From Competibacter_A sp037045685 (lineage in GTDB: Bacteria > Pseudomonadota > Gammaproteobacteria > Competibacterales > Competibacteraceae): a stretch of DNA of 64,000 bases. This document shows positions 8,046 to 19,371 of the stretch, one piece after another. The DNA lies in contig JBAOII010000011.1 of NCBI GenBank assembly GCA_037045685.1, forward strand, positions 62,001-126,000, in the 5' to 3' direction. How positions within the stretch are numbered: the stretch's first letter is position 1; every line of letters starts with the position of its first letter. The position numbers and the translations under genes were made by a program. The notes below the pieces were generated by a model. It was not told the DNA's origin and did not search any database. It worked only from the letters and a program-made list of their open reading frames with translations.

Positions 8046-8849
8046 ATGATTCGTGTCGCGATCACCGGCGCCGCCGGTCGCATGGGCCGCATATTACTCG
8101 ATGCCTGCAACCGAGCGGAAGGTGTTCGCTGCACGGCGGCCTCCGAGCACCCGACCAGCGCGTTCGTGGGCGCCGATGCCGGCGAAGTGGCCGGAATCGG
8201 TCGATTGGACGTGCCCATCGCGACCGATCTCGCGCCGTTGACGGATCGTTTTGACGTATTGATCGATTTCACCCGGCCAGCGGCGACATTGGCCCATCTG
8301 GCCCTCTGTCGGGCGGCGGGCAAGGCGATGGTGATCGGAACGACCGGCCTTTCATCCGAGCAGAAAGCAGAAATCGGCCGTACCGCCGAGCATATTCCAA
8401 TCGTTTTTGCCCCCAACATGAGCGTCGGCGTCAATCTCTGCTTCAAGTTGCTGGAGCTGGCGGCGCGGGTGTTGGGCGACGGCGTGGATGTCGAGATCGT
8501 CGAAGCGCACCATCGCCACAAGGTGGATGCACCCTCCGGCACCGCGCTGGCGATGGGGCAGGTCGTCGCGACCGCGCTGGGTCGGGATTTGGAACGGTGC
8601 GCGGTCTACGGGCGGGAAGGCGTCACCGGCGAGCGCGACCGCGCCACCATCGGTTTCGCCACCGTGCGGGCGGGCGATATCGTCGGCGAACACACCGTGC
8701 TTTTTGCCGATGTGGGCGAGCGTGTCGAGATCACCCATCGCGCCTCCAGCCGAATGACCTTCGCCAATGGTGCAGTGCGGGCCGCCGCCTGGCTGGCCGG
8801 CCGAGAACCCGGCTTGTTCGACATGCGGGACGTGCTCGGCTTGCGCTGA
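8046..8849 (+). CDS. dapB: 4-hydroxy-tetrahydrodipicolinate reductase
   Basis: NAD(P)H-dependent reductase of the diaminopimelate/lysine pathway. The 267-residue protein begins MIRVAITGAAGRMGR with the GxxGxxG nucleotide-binding motif. It carries GTTGLSSEQKAEI, the loop FAPNMSVGVN, the substrate-binding EAHHRHKVDAPSGTAL motif with catalytic His and Lys, and ends with FDMRDVLGLR. The ATG at 8046 has GGGAG ten bases upstream; an in-frame GTG at 8037 overlaps this site and is rejected. It is followed by carA with a 149-bp gap containing a hairpin. Confidence 0.97.
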   Translation: MIRVAITGAAGRMGRILLDACNRAEGVRCTAASEHPTSAFVGADAGEVAGIGRLDVPIATDLAPLTDRFDVLIDFTRPAATLAHLALCRAAGKAMVIGTTGLSSEQKAEIGRTAEHIPIVFAPNMSVGVNLCFKLLELAARVLGDGVDVEIVEAHHRHKVDAPSGTALAMGQVVATALGRDLERCAVYGREGVTGERDRATIGFATVRAGDIVGEHTVLFADVGERVEITHRASSRMTFANGAVRAAAWLAGREPGLFDMRDVLGLR

Positions 8850-8942
8850 GGCGAGCTTCGATACCGCGCTCGCGGCTAGAGCGGCGCGGCGTGATTTGGT
8901 AGACTCGGAACCCAGTCAGATTCACCCTTTTGCACCCTTGCC

Positions 8943-8972
8943 AAAGGAGCGGATTTCCCACCGCTCCTTTCT
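8943..8972 (+). promoter_or_regulatory. hairpin with T-rich tail between dapB and carA (terminator or attenuator)
   Basis: AAAGGAGCGG and CCGCTCCTTT form a 10-bp perfect stem with an 8-nt loop, followed by TTTCTTG. It sits 93 bp after dapB and 27 bp before the carA start. It may terminate dapB transcription, or act as a leader attenuator for carAB. Confidence 0.6.
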
Positions 8973-8998
8973 TGTGTGCGCCCGTTCTGGAGGCTCCC

Positions 8999-10141
8999 TT
9001 GAGGAAACCCGCGCTCCTGGCCCTGGAAGACGGCAGTCTGTTCCGGGGCGAGTCCATCGGCGCCGATGGCCACGCCCAGGGCGAAGTCGTTTTCAACACC
9101 TCGATCACCGGCTATCAGGAAATCCTGACCGATCCCTCCTATTGCCGGCAGATCATCACGCTGACCTATCCGCATATCGGTAACGTCGGCACCAACCGGG
9201 GCGACGAGGAAGCGAGCCGCATCCATGCCAGCGGTCTGGTGGTGCGCGATTGTCCGCGCGCGGCCAGCAACTGGCGCAACCGACAACCGCTGGATCAATA
9301 TCTGCGCGAGCGGGGCGTGGTCGCCATCGCCGATCTCGACACGCGGCGCCTGACCCGCTTGCTGCGGGAAAAGGGCGCTTTGAACGGTTGCCTGATGGCG
9401 GGCGACTCTCCCGATGCCGAACGGGCTTTGCGATTGGCCCGCGAATTTCCCGGTCTAAAAGGCATGGATCTGGCGCGAGTGGTCAGCGCGACCGCGCCCT
9501 ACGAGTGGAGCGAGGGCGGCTGGCAACTGGCCGGGGACCGGTTTTCGGTCGTGCGCGACACGCGCTACCATGTGGTCGCCTACGACTACGGCATCAAGCG
9601 CAACATCCTGCGGATGCTGGCAGATCGGGGTTGCCGTCTCACCGTGGTGCCGGCCCAGATGCCGGCGCGCGAGGTCTTGGCCCTCAATCCCGACGGCGTA
9701 TTTCTCTCCAACGGACCCGGCGACCCGGAGCCCTGCGACTATGCCATCGCCGCCATCCGCGAACTGCTGGAAGTCGGCGTGCCGATTTTCGGCATCTGCC
9801 TCGGCCACCAGTTGCTCGGGCTGGCCAGCGGGGCGCGCACCGTCAAGATGAAATTCGGCCATCACGGCGGCAATCACCCGGTGCTGGATCTGGAGGGCGG
9901 ACGGGTGATGATCAGCAGCCAGAACCACGGCTTCGCGGTGGACGAAGCCAGCTTGCCGGCCCATCTGCGCCCCACGCACCGCTCTCTGTTCGACGGTTCG
10001 CTGCAAGGTATCGCCCGCACCGACCGGCCGGCGTTCAGCTTCCAGGGACACCCCGAAGCCAGCCCTGGCCCGCACGATGTCGCCCCGCTGTTCGACCGAT
10101 TCATCGCATTGCTGGAAGCGCGTACCGCGACCCGTTGCTAG
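8999..10141 (+). CDS. carA: carbamoyl-phosphate synthase small (glutaminase) subunit
   Basis: Hydrolyses glutamine and passes ammonia to CarB for synthesis of carbamoyl phosphate, used in pyrimidine and arginine synthesis. The start is TTG at 8999: GGAGG lies five bases upstream and the resulting N-terminus (RKPALLALEDGSLFRG) aligns with E. coli CarA. The class I glutaminase triad is visible: Cys267 in FGICLGHQ, His351 and Glu353 in QGHPEASPG. Length 380 residues, matching the family (382). carB follows 52 bp later. Confidence 0.97.
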   Translation: MRKPALLALEDGSLFRGESIGADGHAQGEVVFNTSITGYQEILTDPSYCRQIITLTYPHIGNVGTNRGDEEASRIHASGLVVRDCPRAASNWRNRQPLDQYLRERGVVAIADLDTRRLTRLLREKGALNGCLMAGDSPDAERALRLAREFPGLKGMDLARVVSATAPYEWSEGGWQLAGDRFSVVRDTRYHVVAYDYGIKRNILRMLADRGCRLTVVPAQMPAREVLALNPDGVFLSNGPGDPEPCDYAIAAIRELLEVGVPIFGICLGHQLLGLASGARTVKMKFGHHGGNHPVLDLEGGRVMISSQNHGFAVDEASLPAHLRPTHRSLFDGSLQGIARTDRPAFSFQGHPEASPGPHDVAPLFDRFIALLEARTATRC

Positions 10142-10193
10142 CCGTGTCCCTTTTCGCCACCCTCCGCGGTTTGTCGCCCGGTCGAGTAGAGCC

Positions 10194-13414
<3,221 letters not shown>

Positions 13415-13418
<4 letters not shown>

Positions 13419-13894
13419 CCAACAGGGTACCGATGACCGTCGCCGGAGCCGCCAAGCTGCGCGCGGAACTGCTTGAACTGAAGACCGTGGCGCGGCCCCG
13501 GATCACCGCCGCCATCGCGGAAGCCCGAGCGCACGGCGATTTGAAGGAGAACGCCGAATATCATGCCGCTCGCGAGCAGCAGAGCTTCACCGAGGGCCGC
13601 ATCGCCGACATCGAATCGAAGTTGGCCAACGCCCAAATCATCGACGTGGCCACCTTGCCGCGCTCGGACAAAGTGGTGTTCGGTTCGACCGTGTTGCTCG
13701 GCGAGGAAGACAGCGAGGAAGAAAAACGCTATCAGATCGTCGGCGAGGACGAGGCCGACATCAAGGAGGGCAAGATCTCTTTCGGTTCGCCTATCGCCCG
13801 CGCGCTGATCGGCAAGCTCGTCGGCGATGTGGTGGATGTTCAGACGCCCGGCGGTCTCAAGAGCTATGAGATCGTGGACGTGCAGTACATCTAA
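13415..13894 (+). CDS. greA: transcription elongation factor GreA
   Basis: Rescues backtracked RNA polymerase by stimulating cleavage of the transcript 3' end. The 159-residue protein has the N-terminal coiled coil with the acidic tip motif GDLKENAEYHAAREQQ, and the C-terminal FKBP-like domain with GSTVLL and the GSPIARALIGKLVGD motif. The carA-carB-greA order is common in gammaproteobacteria. It overlaps carB by four bases. Confidence 0.97.
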
Positions 13895-13906
13895 TCCATC
13901 ATCATT

Positions 13907-14713
13907 ATGGGGCGTGAAGCGGCAAGGTCCGGTTCGCGTCGTCGCCAGACATGGTCGGCGGCGGCGCTGTTCGCGGTTCTGCCGGCACTGTCGATCCGGG
14001 CGGCCGAACTGGCGGACACCGTCAACAAGGTGAAGGCCAGCGTGGTGGCGGTCGGCACGGTTCGGCCCGCTCGCCAGCCGCCGGCCGAGTTTTTGGCGAC
14101 CGGCTTCGCGGTCGGCCAAGGCCGGCACGTCGTCACCAACGCCCACGCCTTACCGGACATGCTCGACCCGCAAAGCAGGGAAACGCTGGCGATCTTCATC
14201 GGTCACGGCAAGCGGATCGAGTCCAGGAAAGTCGCCAAGGTCGCCATCGATCCGATTCACGACTTGACGCTGCTGAAAGTCGAAGGCTCCCCGCTGCCGC
14301 CGCTGCAACTGGGCGAATCCCAGCCGCTGCGCGAGGGCGACACCGTCGCCTTCACCGGATTTCCGCTGGGCGTGGTCTTGGGCCTGTTTCCGGTCACCCA
14401 TACCGGAATCGTTTCCGCCATCAGCCCGATCGCGATACCGGCGGGGGCGGCCGCGCAGTTGGACGGACCGACTCTCAAGCGCTTGCGCGAAGAACCTTAC
14501 GAGGTCCTGCAATTGGATGCCATCGCCTATCCGGGCAACAGCGGCAGTCCCTTGTACGAGCCGCGCACCGGGCGGGTCGTCGGCGTCGTCAATAAGGTGT
14601 TCGTCCAGGAAAGCAAGGAAGCCGCTTTGGAAAGGCCGAGCGGCATCAGTTACGCCATTCCGGTCCGTTACGTCCAGGCGCTCCTCAAGCAGGCCGGGGT
14701 GCCGGGGAATTGA
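13907..14713 (+). CDS. secreted trypsin-like serine protease (S1C type, no PDZ)
   Basis: Predicted periplasmic protease of 268 residues. A basic start followed by a hydrophobic segment and an A-A cleavage region suggest export. The catalytic triad is recognisable: His in VVTNAHAL, Asp in PIHDLTLLKV, Ser in YPGNSGSPLYEP. Unlike DegP and DegS it has no PDZ domain and ends shortly after the protease fold (SYAIPVRYVQALLKQAG). It starts 12 bp after greA, so it is probably in the same transcript. The substrate is unknown. Confidence 0.85.
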   Translation: MGREAARSGSRRRQTWSAAALFAVLPALSIRAAELADTVNKVKASVVAVGTVRPARQPPAEFLATGFAVGQGRHVVTNAHALPDMLDPQSRETLAIFIGHGKRIESRKVAKVAIDPIHDLTLLKVEGSPLPPLQLGESQPLREGDTVAFTGFPLGVVLGLFPVTHTGIVSAISPIAIPAGAAAQLDGPTLKRLREEPYEVLQLDAIAYPGNSGSPLYEPRTGRVVGVVNKVFVQESKEAALERPSGISYAIPVRYVQALLKQAGVPGN

Positions 14714-14724
14714 CCCGCGTCGCG

Positions 14725-14749
14725 AAAGGCATCCTGGGGATGCCTTTTG
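14725..14749. terminator. bidirectional terminator between the protease gene and rpmE2
   Basis: AAAGGCATCC and GGATGCCTTT form a 10-bp perfect stem with a 3-nt loop and T or A tracts on each side. It lies between two convergent genes. Confidence 0.85.
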
Positions 14750-14764
14750 TGGGTCGGGCGGGTT

Positions 14765-15010
14765 TCAGTTCAGCCCGTACTTGCGGCGGAAGCGGTCCAC
14801 GCGGCCTGCGGTGTCCACGATTTTCTGCTTTCCGGTATAAAAGGGGTGGGAGTGGCTGGAGACTTCCACTTTGACCAAGGGGTACTCCTTGCCGTCGGCC
14901 CAGGCGATCTTTTCCTTGGTGTTGATCGTGGACCGGGTGAGAAAGGCGAAGTCGGTGGAGATGTCCTGAAACACGACTTCGCGGTACTCGGGATGAATGC
15001 CTTTCTTCAT
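14765..15010 (-). CDS. rpmE2: 50S ribosomal protein L31 type B
   Basis: Zinc-independent paralogue of ribosomal protein L31, 81 residues. It begins MKKGIHPEYREVVFQD and contains the SHPFYTGKQKIVDTAGRVDRF motif. The CxxC zinc ligands of type A L31 are absent, defining the C-minus type. In many bacteria this type replaces the zinc-binding L31 under zinc starvation, under control of Zur. A partial match to the Zur box lies about 95 bp upstream. Confidence 0.95.
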   Translation of the reverse strand: MKKGIHPEYREVVFQDISTDFAFLTRSTINTKEKIAWADGKEYPLVKVEVSSHSHPFYTGKQKIVDTAGRVDRFRRKYGLN

Positions 15011-15103
15011 GGCTGCCGAAACCTTCGCGACAATATACTGTTAGCCAGTCCGTGACGCGCCGTTGCCGGCGCGCGGGGATGAGTGCCTGATAGGCTGCTG
15101 AAC

Positions 15104-15116
15104 TTTATAATATACC
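15104..15116. promoter_or_regulatory. possible Zur-like box overlapping a TATAAT element
   Basis: TTTATAATATACC matches 11 of 13 bases of the E. coli Zur core GTTATAATATAAC. It lies between the divergent rpmE2 and rimO genes. It also contains a perfect TATAAT that could be the -10 element for rimO, so the match may be coincidental. Confidence 0.3.
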
Positions 15117-15225
15117 CAGTTTCAGGATCGGCCCGCAAGACGAACCGGCCTCGATCCTGGAGAATCCGTCCGATTTATCCGCCGAGGCCCCGTTTTCCTC
15201 GGGTCTGTCGCGAGTGGGAATTCCG

Positions 15226-16542
15226 GTGAATCAAGAACCCAAGATCGGCTTTGTCAGCCTCGGTTGCCCGAAGGCGCTGGTGGATTCCGAACAAATCCTG
15301 ACCCGGCTGCGGGCCGAGGGTTACGGCGTGGCGCCGACCTATGAAGCGGCGGATTTGGTGGTGGTCAACACCTGCGGCTTCATCGACGCGGCGGTGGCCG
15401 AATCGCTGGACGCCATCGGCGAGGCGTTGGCCGAAAACGGCAAGGTGATCGTCACCGGCTGTCTGGGGGCGAAAGGGAACGTGGTGCGCGACCTGCACCC
15501 GAGCGTGCTGGCGGTCACCGGACCCCACGCCTGCGAGGAAGTGCTGGCGGCGATCCACACCCATCTGCCCCGGCCGCACGATCCGTTCTTGGACCTGGTG
15601 CCGCCGCAAGGTGTCAAGCTGACGCCCCGCCATTACGCTTATCTCAAGATTTCCGAGGGCTGCAACCATCGCTGCACCTTCTGCATCATCCCGCAACTGC
15701 GCGGCGATCTGGTCAGCCGGCCGGTCGGCGACGTGTTGCGGGAGGCGGAAACCCTGGTTCGGGCCGGCGTCCGGGAATTGCTGGTGATTTCCCAGGATAC
15801 CAGCGCGTATGGGGTGGACGTGCGCTACCGGACCGGTTTTTGGAATGGCCGGCCCCTCAAGACCCACCTCACCGCTCTCGTGGCCGCGCTGGGCGAACTC
15901 GGCGCATGGGTGCGATTGCATTACGTCTATCCCTATCCCCATGTGGACGAGGTGGTGCCGCTGATGGCGGAGGGCAAGCTGGTCCCCTATCTCGACGTGC
16001 CGCTCCAGCACGCCAGCCCGCGCATTTTGAAGGCCATGAAGCGGCCGGCCAACGCCGGCAACACCCTGGAACGAGTTCGCCGCTGGCGGGACATCTGTCC
16101 CGATTTGACCCTGCGCAGCACCTTCATCGTCGGTTTTCCGGGCGAGACGGAAGGGGATTTCGAGCGCTTGTTGGAATTTCTCGCGGCGGCGGAACTGGAT
16201 CGGGTCGGCTGTTTTGCCTACTCGCCGGTGGAGGGAGCGGCGGCAAACCGCTTGGCCGATCCGGTTCCCGAGGAGATCAAGCGGGAACGGCAGGCCCGGT
16301 TGATGGCATTGCAGGGGACGATCAGCGCCGGGCGCTTGCGCCGCAAGATCGGCCAAACCCTCACCGTGCTGGTGGACGCCATCGACGAGGACGGAACGGC
16401 TATCGCCCGGTCCACCGCCGACGCGCCGGAAATCGACGGAGTGGTGTACGTCGAGGACGGCGGCAGCCTCGCGGTGGGCGATTTTGCCGAGGCCCGAGTC
16501 GTCGATGCCGATGAACACGATTTGTACGCGGAATCCGCTTAG
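15226..16542 (+). CDS. rimO: ribosomal protein S12 methylthiotransferase RimO
   Basis: Radical-SAM enzyme that adds a methylthio group to Asp88 (E. coli numbering) of ribosomal protein S12. The N-terminal UPF0004 domain holds three Cys for the auxiliary iron-sulfur cluster (SLGCPKA, NTCGFID, TGCLGA). The radical-SAM motif is GCNHRCTFCIIP, and a C-terminal TRAM domain ends near VDADEHDLYAES. Length is about 438 residues (E. coli 441). GTG at 15226 is preferred because GGGA lies six bases upstream; GTG at 15214 is an alternative. Confidence 0.96.
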   Translation: MNQEPKIGFVSLGCPKALVDSEQILTRLRAEGYGVAPTYEAADLVVVNTCGFIDAAVAESLDAIGEALAENGKVIVTGCLGAKGNVVRDLHPSVLAVTGPHACEEVLAAIHTHLPRPHDPFLDLVPPQGVKLTPRHYAYLKISEGCNHRCTFCIIPQLRGDLVSRPVGDVLREAETLVRAGVRELLVISQDTSAYGVDVRYRTGFWNGRPLKTHLTALVAALGELGAWVRLHYVYPYPHVDEVVPLMAEGKLVPYLDVPLQHASPRILKAMKRPANAGNTLERVRRWRDICPDLTLRSTFIVGFPGETEGDFERLLEFLAAAELDRVGCFAYSPVEGAAANRLADPVPEEIKRERQARLMALQGTISAGRLRRKIGQTLTVLVDAIDEDGTAIARSTADAPEIDGVVYVEDGGSLAVGDFAEARVVDADEHDLYAESA

Positions 16543-16575
16543 ATCGGGACGTTCGCCGCGCACACCTCGAAACCG

Positions 16576-16646
16576 GCCATGCCCGCATGAACCGGCATCC
16601 GGCGGGTCGCTCGAAACATCCGACACCCGCTTTCGCGGACGTGACG
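16576..16646. repeat. degenerate REP-like inverted repeat
   Basis: An imperfect inverted repeat whose right arm, read on the minus strand, begins CGTCACGTCCGCGAAAGCGG. This is close to the CGTCATTCCCGCGAAAGCGG arm of REP-type elements widespread in proteobacterial intergenic DNA. The left arm GCCATGCCCGC is the diverged partner. It lies between rimO and the YbhB-like gene. Confidence 0.5.
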
Positions 16647-16699
16647 CGAAGCGAAAGTCCTGCAGATTTTGACTGCCGCCACCACGGGAGGTATTTGCC

Positions 16700-17176
16700 A
16701 TGCCCTTGACCTTGATCTCGCCCGCTTTCCCTCACAACGGTCCGATGCCGGCCCGACTGACCTGCGATGGCCGGGACCTGTCGCCGGAACTGCGCTGGTC
16801 GGAGCTGCCGGCCGGAACCCGGAGTCTGGCCTTGATCGTGGACGATCCCGATGCGCCCGACCCGGCGGCGCCCCGCATGACCTGGGTGCACTGGGTGCTG
16901 TATGACTTGCCGCCGACGGCTGTGGGCCTGCCGGAAGGGGTCGCATCCGGCGATCTGCCGCCGGGAACCCGAGAAGGGAAAAATGACTGGGGTCGAACCG
17001 GCTACGGCGGACCCTGCCCCCCGATTGGCCGGCATCGCTACTTCCACAAGCTGTACGCCCTGGACGCGATGCTGCCGGATCTGGGCAAACCCACCAAGGC
17101 GGTTTTGGAGCAGGCGATGGCCGGACATGTGCTGGCCAGCACCGAGTTGGTGGGAACCTATCAACGCTCGCGTTAA
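16700..17176 (+). CDS. YbhB/YbcL family (PEBP, Raf kinase inhibitor-like) protein
   Basis: A 158-residue protein of the phosphatidylethanolamine-binding protein family. It has the family pattern LTCDGRDLSPELRWSELPAGT, the ligand-site motif DPDAPDP followed by WVHWVLYDLP, and GYGGPCPPIGRHRYFHKLYALD. No signal peptide is seen, so it is probably cytoplasmic like E. coli YbhB. The biological role in bacteria is not established. GGGAGG eight bases before ATG 16700 fixes the start. Confidence 0.93.
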   Translation: MPLTLISPAFPHNGPMPARLTCDGRDLSPELRWSELPAGTRSLALIVDDPDAPDPAAPRMTWVHWVLYDLPPTAVGLPEGVASGDLPPGTREGKNDWGRTGYGGPCPPIGRHRYFHKLYALDAMLPDLGKPTKAVLEQAMAGHVLASTELVGTYQRSR

Positions 17177-17210
17177 AACCATTGAACTTTTTTTGATCGT
17201 CCCCATCTCA

Positions 17211-17333
17211 GGAGGTAAGCGTAAGCCCTTACGCCTGTCCGCTTCCCTCCCTGAGCGGGCTATGTCCGGTTAGCGAAACCGGATATCACATTCGCCCCGG
17301 TTTCACTCCCCCTTGTAACCGGGGCTTCTTTTT
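17211..17333 (+). ncRNA. candidate structured RNA ending in an intrinsic terminator, upstream of hslV
   Basis: Several hairpins follow one another: GCGTAAG-CC-CTTACGC at 17219-17234; an alternative longer pairing of 17211-17221 with 17240-17250 (one mismatch); TCCGGTT-agcga-AACCGGA at 17265-17283; and GCCCCGGTT paired with AACCGGGGC at 17294-17325, followed by TTCTTTTT. The last is a good terminator. No known RNA family is recognised, so this could be a small RNA, a leader switching between two folds, or only a terminator array after the YbhB-like gene. Confidence 0.45.
17294..17333 (+). terminator. intrinsic terminator 86 bp before hslV
   Basis: A 9-bp perfect GC-rich stem (GCCCCGGTT/AACCGGGGC) with a 14-nt loop and a T-rich tail TTCTTTTT. 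It separates the hslV start from upstream transcription unless read-through is regulated. Confidence 0.82.
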
Positions 17334-17418
17334 GCCCGGTGTCGGCCCGGATGCTCCGTCGGCAATCTCGAACGGTTTATCGTGTACAATCCCGCGCAAA
17401 AGGCAGGAGGCAACTCTG

Positions 17419-17961
17419 ATGGAATCGATGCATGGCACCACGGTCTTGGCCGTGCGCCGCAACGGCCGAGTCGTGATCGGCGGCGACGGGCAGGTGACCT
17501 TGGGCAATACCGTGATGAAGGGCAACGCTCGCAAGCTGCGGCGCTTGTACCAGAACAAGGTGATCGCCGGCTTCGCGGGCGGCACCGCCGACGCTTTTAC
17601 CCTGTTCGAGCGCTTCGAGGGCAAGCTGGAGAAACACGGCGGCAATCTGACCCGCGCCGCCGTGGAGCTGGCCAAGGACTGGCGCACCGACCGGCTGCTG
17701 CGGCGGCTGGAGGCGCTGCTGATCGTCGCCGATCTCGGCGCCACCCTGATTTTGTCCGGCAACGGCGACGTGATCGAACCGGAGCGCGATCTGGCGGCGA
17801 TCGGGTCCGGCGGGAGTTACGCCCAGGCCGCCGCCCAGGCGTTGCTGGAACACACCGAACTCGACGCGCGCACCATCGTGGAGCAAGCCTTGAAAATCGC
17901 CGCCGGCATCTGCATATACACCAACGAGAATTTGACCTTTGAAGAGCTGGCGGGCGCGTGA
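17419..17961 (+). CDS. hslV: ATP-dependent protease subunit HslV
   Basis: Peptidase subunit of the HslUV (ClpQY) protease, forming a double hexameric ring. The catalytic N-terminal Thr is the one following the short propeptide MESMHG (HGTTVLAVRR). Further motifs are GGDGQVTLGNTVMK and GFAGGTADAFTLFERFE, ending in EELAGA. Length is 180 residues including the propeptide. AGGAGG at 17405-17410 precedes the ATG. hslU follows 66 bp later. Confidence 0.97.
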   Translation: MESMHGTTVLAVRRNGRVVIGGDGQVTLGNTVMKGNARKLRRLYQNKVIAGFAGGTADAFTLFERFEGKLEKHGGNLTRAAVELAKDWRTDRLLRRLEALLIVADLGATLILSGNGDVIEPERDLAAIGSGGSYAQAAAQALLEHTELDARTIVEQALKIAAGICIYTNENLTFEELAGA

Positions 17962-18027
17962 TCCGATCTTCGCGACGGGTGCGTCCGCCGTCCCGCTTTC
18001 GCCTTCTGCCCAGACGGTAGCCTCGCC

Positions 18028-19362
18028 ATGTCGGAGATGACCCCCCGAGAAATCGCCCAGGAACTGGACAAGCACATCATCGGCCAGGACGCCGCGAAGC
18101 GCGCCGTGGCCATCGCGCTGCGCAATCGCTGGCGGCGGATGCGGGTGGAGCCGGAGCTGCGCAACGAGATCACCCCGAAGAACATCCTGATGATCGGCCC
18201 GACCGGCGTGGGCAAAACCGAAATCGCCCGGCGGCTGGCCAAGCTGGCCAACGCGCCGTTCATCAAGGTCGAGGCCACCAAGTTCACCGAGGTGGGCTAC
18301 GTGGGCCGGGACGTGGAGTCCATCATCCGCGACCTGATGGATGGCGCGGTCAAGATGGTGCGCGAGGAGGAGATGCAGAAGGTCCGTCACCGCGCCGAGG
18401 AAGCCGCTCAGGAACGGGTGTTGGACACCTTGTTGCCGCGCCCGCGCAATGTCGGTTTCGCCAACGAGCCGCCCGCGCCGGACCATTCCGTCACCCGCCA
18501 GAAAATGCGCGAGCGCCTGCTCAAGGGCGATCTGGACGACCGCGAGATCGAAATCGAAGTCTCGGTCCGGCCGGTGGGCGTGGAGATCATGGCCCCGCCC
18601 GGCATGGAAGAAATGACCAACCAGTTGCAGAGCCTGTTCCAGAATTTGACCAGCAACCGAACCCGCAGCCGCAAGCTCAAGGTGAAAGACGCCCTCAAGC
18701 TGCTCCAGGAAGAAGAGGCGGCCAAGATGATCAACGAGGAAGAACTCAAGCTCAAGGCGCTGGCGGCGGTCGAGCAGAACGGCATCGTGTTCATCGACGA
18801 GATCGACAAGGTGGCCAAGCGCGGCGAATACGGCGGCCCCGACGTGTCGCGCGAGGGCGTGCAGCGCGACCTGCTGCCGCTGGTCGAGGGCTGCACCGTC
18901 TCCACCAAGTACGGCATGGTGCGCAGCGACCACATCCTGTTCATCGCCTCCGGGGCGTTCCATCTGGCCAAACCCTCCGACCTGATCCCCGAATTGCAAG
19001 GCCGGTTGCCGATCCGGGTGGAGCTGAGCGCCCTCAGCACCGAGGACTTCGTGCGCATTTTGACCGAACCCGATGCGTCGCTGACCGAACAGTACGCTTC
19101 CTTGCTCGAAACCGAGGAAGTCAAGCTGGAGTTCGCGGCCGACGGGGTGCGGCGCATCGCCGAAGTCGCCTGCCAGGTGAACGAGCGCACCGAGAATATC
19201 GGCGCCCGGCGGCTGCACACCGTCATGGAGCGACTGCTGGAAACCATCTCCTTCGAGGCGCCCGATCGCGCCGGCCAAGCCGTGACCGTGGATCGCGCCT
19301 ACGTGGACGCGCACTTGGGCGAACTGATCAAGGACGAAGACCTGACCCGCTATATTTTGTGA
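18028..19362 (+). CDS. hslU: ATP-dependent protease ATPase subunit HslU
   Basis: AAA+ unfoldase that delivers substrates to HslV. The 444-residue protein has Walker A GPTGVGKT at residues 57-64, the pore loop and VGYVGRDVES motif near 90, a coiled intermediate domain, Walker B IVFIDEIDK near 255, and the sensor/arginine region NIGARRLHTVMERLLE. The C-terminal DLTRYIL tail is the element that inserts into HslV to activate it. Length matches E. coli (443). Confidence 0.98.
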   Translation: MSEMTPREIAQELDKHIIGQDAAKRAVAIALRNRWRRMRVEPELRNEITPKNILMIGPTGVGKTEIARRLAKLANAPFIKVEATKFTEVGYVGRDVESIIRDLMDGAVKMVREEEMQKVRHRAEEAAQERVLDTLLPRPRNVGFANEPPAPDHSVTRQKMRERLLKGDLDDREIEIEVSVRPVGVEIMAPPGMEEMTNQLQSLFQNLTSNRTRSRKLKVKDALKLLQEEEAAKMINEEELKLKALAAVEQNGIVFIDEIDKVAKRGEYGGPDVSREGVQRDLLPLVEGCTVSTKYGMVRSDHILFIASGAFHLAKPSDLIPELQGRLPIRVELSALSTEDFVRILTEPDASLTEQYASLLETEEVKLEFAADGVRRIAEVACQVNERTENIGARRLHTVMERLLETISFEAPDRAGQAVTVDRAYVDAHLGELIKDEDLTRYIL

Positions 19363-19371
19363 GCATCGGCC

